Positions 39,077 to 41,025 of a stretch of 41,025 nt of DNA are shown piece after piece. The number at the start of each line of letters is the position of its first letter. Within the stretch, counting starts at the first letter, position 1. The translations under genes and the position numbers were made by a program. The stretch is from IMG/VR virus record IMGVR_UViG_3300047557_003039, positions 1 through 41,025 of that record. One strand, written 5' to 3'. Under the pieces are notes generated by a model, which did not search any database, had not been told where the DNA came from, and worked only from the letters and a program-made list of their open reading frames with translations. The stretch comes from a virus.

Positions 39077-39301
39077 TCAAGAACCTTCTTCGTGATCGGT
39101 GTGGATGCGTATTAATTCGTCATTCACACGAGAATCTATTTCAAACTTTATGGTTTCGTTATAGGGGACAATCACTGCACTATTATCTCCATCCCGTATA
39201 ATAAATGATTCACCATTTTCAACTCTATTCATTAAATTGTCAAAATTAGATTGAAACTCTTCGACTGTAAATGATTGAAGTTCGTTTATTTCTTGATTCA
39301 T
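39077..39301 (-). CDS. Phd/YefM-type antitoxin (no partner toxin seen)
   Basis: A 74-residue protein (begins MNQEINELQSFTVEEFQSNF). The VEEFQSNFDNLMNRVENGESFIIRD pattern, given here in its parts EEFQSNFDNLM and VENGESFIIRD, and AVIVPYNE are the DNA-binding domain hallmarks of Phd/YefM antitoxins. The C-terminal tail, which normally wraps a Doc or YoeB toxin, is short and acidic. No toxin gene is adjacent. A phage-carried lone antitoxin could neutralise a host toxin or act as a repressor. Confidence 0.82.
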   Translation of the reverse strand: MNQEINELQSFTVEEFQSNFDNLMNRVENGESFIIRDGDNSAVIVPYNETIKFEIDSRVNDELIRIHTDHEEGS

Positions 39302-39318
39302 TTTCAATTTTGATTTGT

Positions 39319-39993
39319 TTAAATTTTAACATCAGTTGAGGGAAAGGTCAATCGATACTCATCAAGATTTTTAAACCTAGTCTTAACGTGGGGGAAAAAG
39401 TCTTCCCACACCAAATCCCAACCCAGAGGTCTCCAATGAAAGTACATATTTCTATAATAATCTCCATTGAATGGAGTTAATCTTCCATGTACACATAAAC
39501 TTTCATACAACAACATATCACCGGGTTCAAAAAATACTTTATGATGTTTATGTTCGTGATCAAAAAAATCTAGATGCCAATTTTCTTCTGATTTTTGATC
39601 TATAAAAATAATACAACTCAGAACATGGGTATTGAATTTATCTCTATGCAATTTGAGCATAGAGTTTCTAACATAACTTCTTATCCCATAAGCCATCGTT
39701 TTTTCTACTTTACAATCAGACCATTCCTCTATAATTGGAGTTAGAACTTTATAACACTCATCCTCAAGTTCTTTTTGTAAATCGCAAATTTTTGTATACG
39801 GAAAATTACTTCCTTGTATTGTAATTCCTCCGCAAGTATTTTCGTCCCATTCGGGAGAATACTCAAATTTATCAAATTCCTTTTCAAATGACATTGTAGA
39901 ATAATCATTCATTATTCTTGAATACAATGAATTTGGAATTTTTATTTTTTCGAAAGGTGTTTTTGCAATAATTGGAGGTAAATTTAATGACAT
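39319..39993 (-). CDS. 2OG-Fe(II) oxygenase-like protein (224 aa)
   Basis: A 224-residue protein. MLKLHRDKFNTHVL provides a His-x-Asp metal pair and NWHLDFFDHEH a conserved strand. FFEPGDMLLYESLCVHGRL carries the distal His, and RNMYFHWRP the 2-oxoglutarate Arg, in the order expected for the Fe(II)/2-oxoglutarate double-stranded beta-helix fold. It would hydroxylate an unknown protein or small molecule. The second such gene starts 4 nt upstream, so the two are co-expressed. Cyanophages often carry several of these with unknown substrates. Confidence 0.83.
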   Translation of the reverse strand: MSLNLPPIIAKTPFEKIKIPNSLYSRIMNDYSTMSFEKEFDKFEYSPEWDENTCGGITIQGSNFPYTKICDLQKELEDECYKVLTPIIEEWSDCKVEKTMAYGIRSYVRNSMLKLHRDKFNTHVLSCIIFIDQKSEENWHLDFFDHEHKHHKVFFEPGDMLLYESLCVHGRLTPFNGDYYRNMYFHWRPLGWDLVWEDFFPHVKTRFKNLDEYRLTFPSTDVKI

Positions 39994-39997
39994 AATT

Positions 39998-40573
39998 TTA
40001 TTTTAATTTTGGTCCCAACATCCAAGAAACTAGAGAAATTCTTTTACCTTTAGTTACTGGAGTAACTCTATGTGCTGCCCTTGAATCAAAAATTATTATA
40101 GTACCTTTTAGTTTTGGTAAGGTTAAAACTTGTCCATTATAATCAATAATTTCAAAATCACCACCCTCATATTCTGAAGGATCTGAAAGAAGCAAGGTTG
40201 CACTCAGTTTCCTACTATGACCATTTTTGTCTATAATATCATCTCCATAATCACAGTGCCAATTGTAAAAATCTCCAGGTTCATAAGTAGTAACTTGAAT
40301 TGTTTCAACACTTCTTATATCATATTGCCATATATCATCGTTAAATTTATTGAAATAATAATCAAATATTGAGCAGACCCAGTGACCACTTTTCCACCAA
40401 GAAACTTTTGTACTTCTGACTTTTTTATTCACACTATTATCATTAGCACCGCCAACAGATGCTTCTTCCATATCAGAATCAATAAGGTCTATGTATTCCT
40501 CATACATCAAATCAACTAATTTTGGAGGTATTACTCTTTCAAAACTACCAACGACACAAGTTTCTCTGCCCAT
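39998..40573 (-). CDS. 2OG-Fe(II) oxygenase (prolyl-hydroxylase-like, 191 aa)
   Basis: A 191-residue protein. FYNWHCDYGDD gives the His-x-Asp metal pair, SATLLLSDPSEYEGGDFEI the conserved core strands, and DSRAAHRVTPVTKGKRISLVSWM (in parts: AAHRVTPV and GKRISLVSW) the distal His and the 2-oxoglutarate Arg. This is the PiuC/P4Hc type. It probably hydroxylates a side chain on a protein. Its motifs are closer to canonical than those of its neighbour, so the pair are not recent duplicates. Confidence 0.92.
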   Translation of the reverse strand: MGRETCVVGSFERVIPPKLVDLMYEEYIDLIDSDMEEASVGGANDNSVNKKVRSTKVSWWKSGHWVCSIFDYYFNKFNDDIWQYDIRSVETIQVTTYEPGDFYNWHCDYGDDIIDKNGHSRKLSATLLLSDPSEYEGGDFEIIDYNGQVLTLPKLKGTIIIFDSRAAHRVTPVTKGKRISLVSWMLGPKLK

Positions 40574-40603
40574 TTTAAATTAGAAAAAAAATATTTACAA
40601 AAA

Positions 40604-40677
40604 TCGGGATGATAGGATTCGAACCTACGACCCCTCGCTCCCAAAGCGAGTGCTCTACCAAACTGAGCTACATCCCG
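40604..40677 (-). tRNA. tRNA-Pro (UGG anticodon)
   Basis: 74 nt. Acceptor CGGGATG/CATCCCG, D arm with AGCTCAGTTTGGTAGAGC, anticodon stem CTCGC/GCGAG with loop TTTGGGA (anticodon UGG), T arm GTAGG-TTCGAAT-CCTAT, discriminator A. Complete and canonical. Confidence 0.95.
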
Positions 40678-40681
40678 TTAA

Positions 40682-40957
40682 TCAACTTACGCTCACCTTT
40701 TCCGCCCATTTTGAAAATTCAGAAACCGCATCTTTTAAAAGAAAGTTTTGAACTTCATCAAAGGTTTCGAAAGTCTGAATCTGATCTTCAAATTCAACCC
40801 ACCAATAAACACAATTTTCAGTTTCAAGTTCAACATCTTGTTCAGGAATATCTTCCCTAGAGACACACTCAATTACCATATGAGTTTCAACTCCATGCTT
40901 TTTTTCAGCATCAAGAATTGTTTGGGAGATTGGAAGTTCAGAAAGTAAACGAGTCAT
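40682..40957 (-). CDS. Hypothetical acidic protein (91 aa)
   Basis: A 91-residue strongly acidic protein (begins MTRLLSELPISQTILDAEKK) with a Trp-rich middle (CVYWWVEFEDQIQTF) and a helical C-terminus. It lies just upstream of tRNA-Pro on the same strand and behind the promoter at 40998-41025. No family is recognised. Small acidic phage proteins of this kind sometimes inhibit host enzymes, but nothing here shows that. Confidence 0.75.
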   Translation of the reverse strand: MTRLLSELPISQTILDAEKKHGVETHMVIECVSREDIPEQDVELETENCVYWWVEFEDQIQTFETFDEVQNFLLKDAVSEFSKWAEKVSVS

Positions 40958-40997
40958 TTTTATTTTACAAAATTACTTACTCTTTTTATGTATAATC

Positions 40998-41025
40998 ATA
41001 ATACCAGCAAATGGTACTATTGTCA
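40998..41025 (-). promoter_or_regulatory. Sigma70-like promoter at the right edge
   Basis: TGACA (41025-41021; the first base of the -35 is outside the window), 17 bp, TATTAT (41003-40998) on the minus strand, about 40 nt before the ATG at 40957. The 53 bp at the edge show no convincing gene. Confidence 0.55.

Noticed and set aside
38695-39201. Reading frames of 60-80 codons on both strands over the tRNA pair
   Set aside because: They run through two tRNA genes, a repeat and a promoter, and have no protein-like character.
40973-41025. Possible 3' end of a membrane-protein gene at the right edge (minus strand, ending IIHKKSK)
   Set aside because: Only 17 codons are visible and the same bases form a TGACA-N17-TATTAT promoter, which explains them better.

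Overview
The window reads as a segment of a T4-like cyanophage genome (a large myovirus infecting marine Synechococcus or Prochlorococcus). The evidence is the combination of psbA and psbD (photosystem II D1 and D2), a talC-type transaldolase, a short 6-phosphogluconate dehydrogenase, two high-light-inducible (Hli) proteins, a plant-type ferredoxin, T4-style late promoters (TATAAATA and variants), phage tRNAs and virion-like structural proteins. Nearly everything is on the minus strand. Only three small genes at 9366-9919 are on the plus strand.

Layout by region. 1-4384: virion or tail structural genes, including a very long repetitive 'DYG' protein that runs off the left edge. 4414-9086: host-metabolism genes gnd, talC, psbD and psbA with small companions; they would redirect carbon to the pentose phosphate pathway and keep photosystem II running during infection. 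9366-11093: small plus-strand genes facing a peptidase/lysozyme locus. 11154-13551: peroxiredoxin, hli, membrane protein, ferredoxin, an HNH homing endonuclease and a second hli. 13579-15708: a hypothetical protein and a cyanobacterial-type outer-membrane porin. 15705-37769: about 22 kb holding 26 tightly packed, mostly overlapping genes for nucleotide-sugar synthesis, glycosyl transfer and sugar methylation. 37778-41025: small phage genes, three tRNA genes, an orphan Phd-type antitoxin and two 2OG-Fe(II) oxygenases.

Three results stand out. (1) The lysozyme domain at 9916-10398 has no usable start codon. It follows the C39-like peptidase ORF in the -1 frame, exactly at an A AAA AAG slippery site followed by a 12-bp stem-loop. 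This is a textbook programmed -1 frameshift signal that would make a two-domain lysin. (2) The homing endonuclease is preceded by a 13-bp hairpin that covers its start codon and carries a perfect late promoter in its loop. That is the late-only switch known for T4 e, soc and I-TevI. (3) Eight sigma70-like promoters all have exactly 17-bp spacers. Several are embedded in terminator hairpins (hli, sugar operon), in a start-codon-blocking hairpin (talC), or fused with late-promoter motifs (psbA, psbD).

The 22-kb sugar cluster looks able to build or remodel a surface glycan. It contains RmlB/RmlC, a GDP-mannose 3,5-epimerase homologue, an E1-type 3-dehydrase normally tied to 3,6-dideoxyhexoses, an NAD synthetase and three or four GNQMF-type (GT11-like) transferases. 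No flippase, polymerase or initiating transferase was recognised, so modification of an existing host glycan or of virion proteins fits better than a complete capsule or O-antigen pathway. All calls come from reading the sequence; no database search was run.
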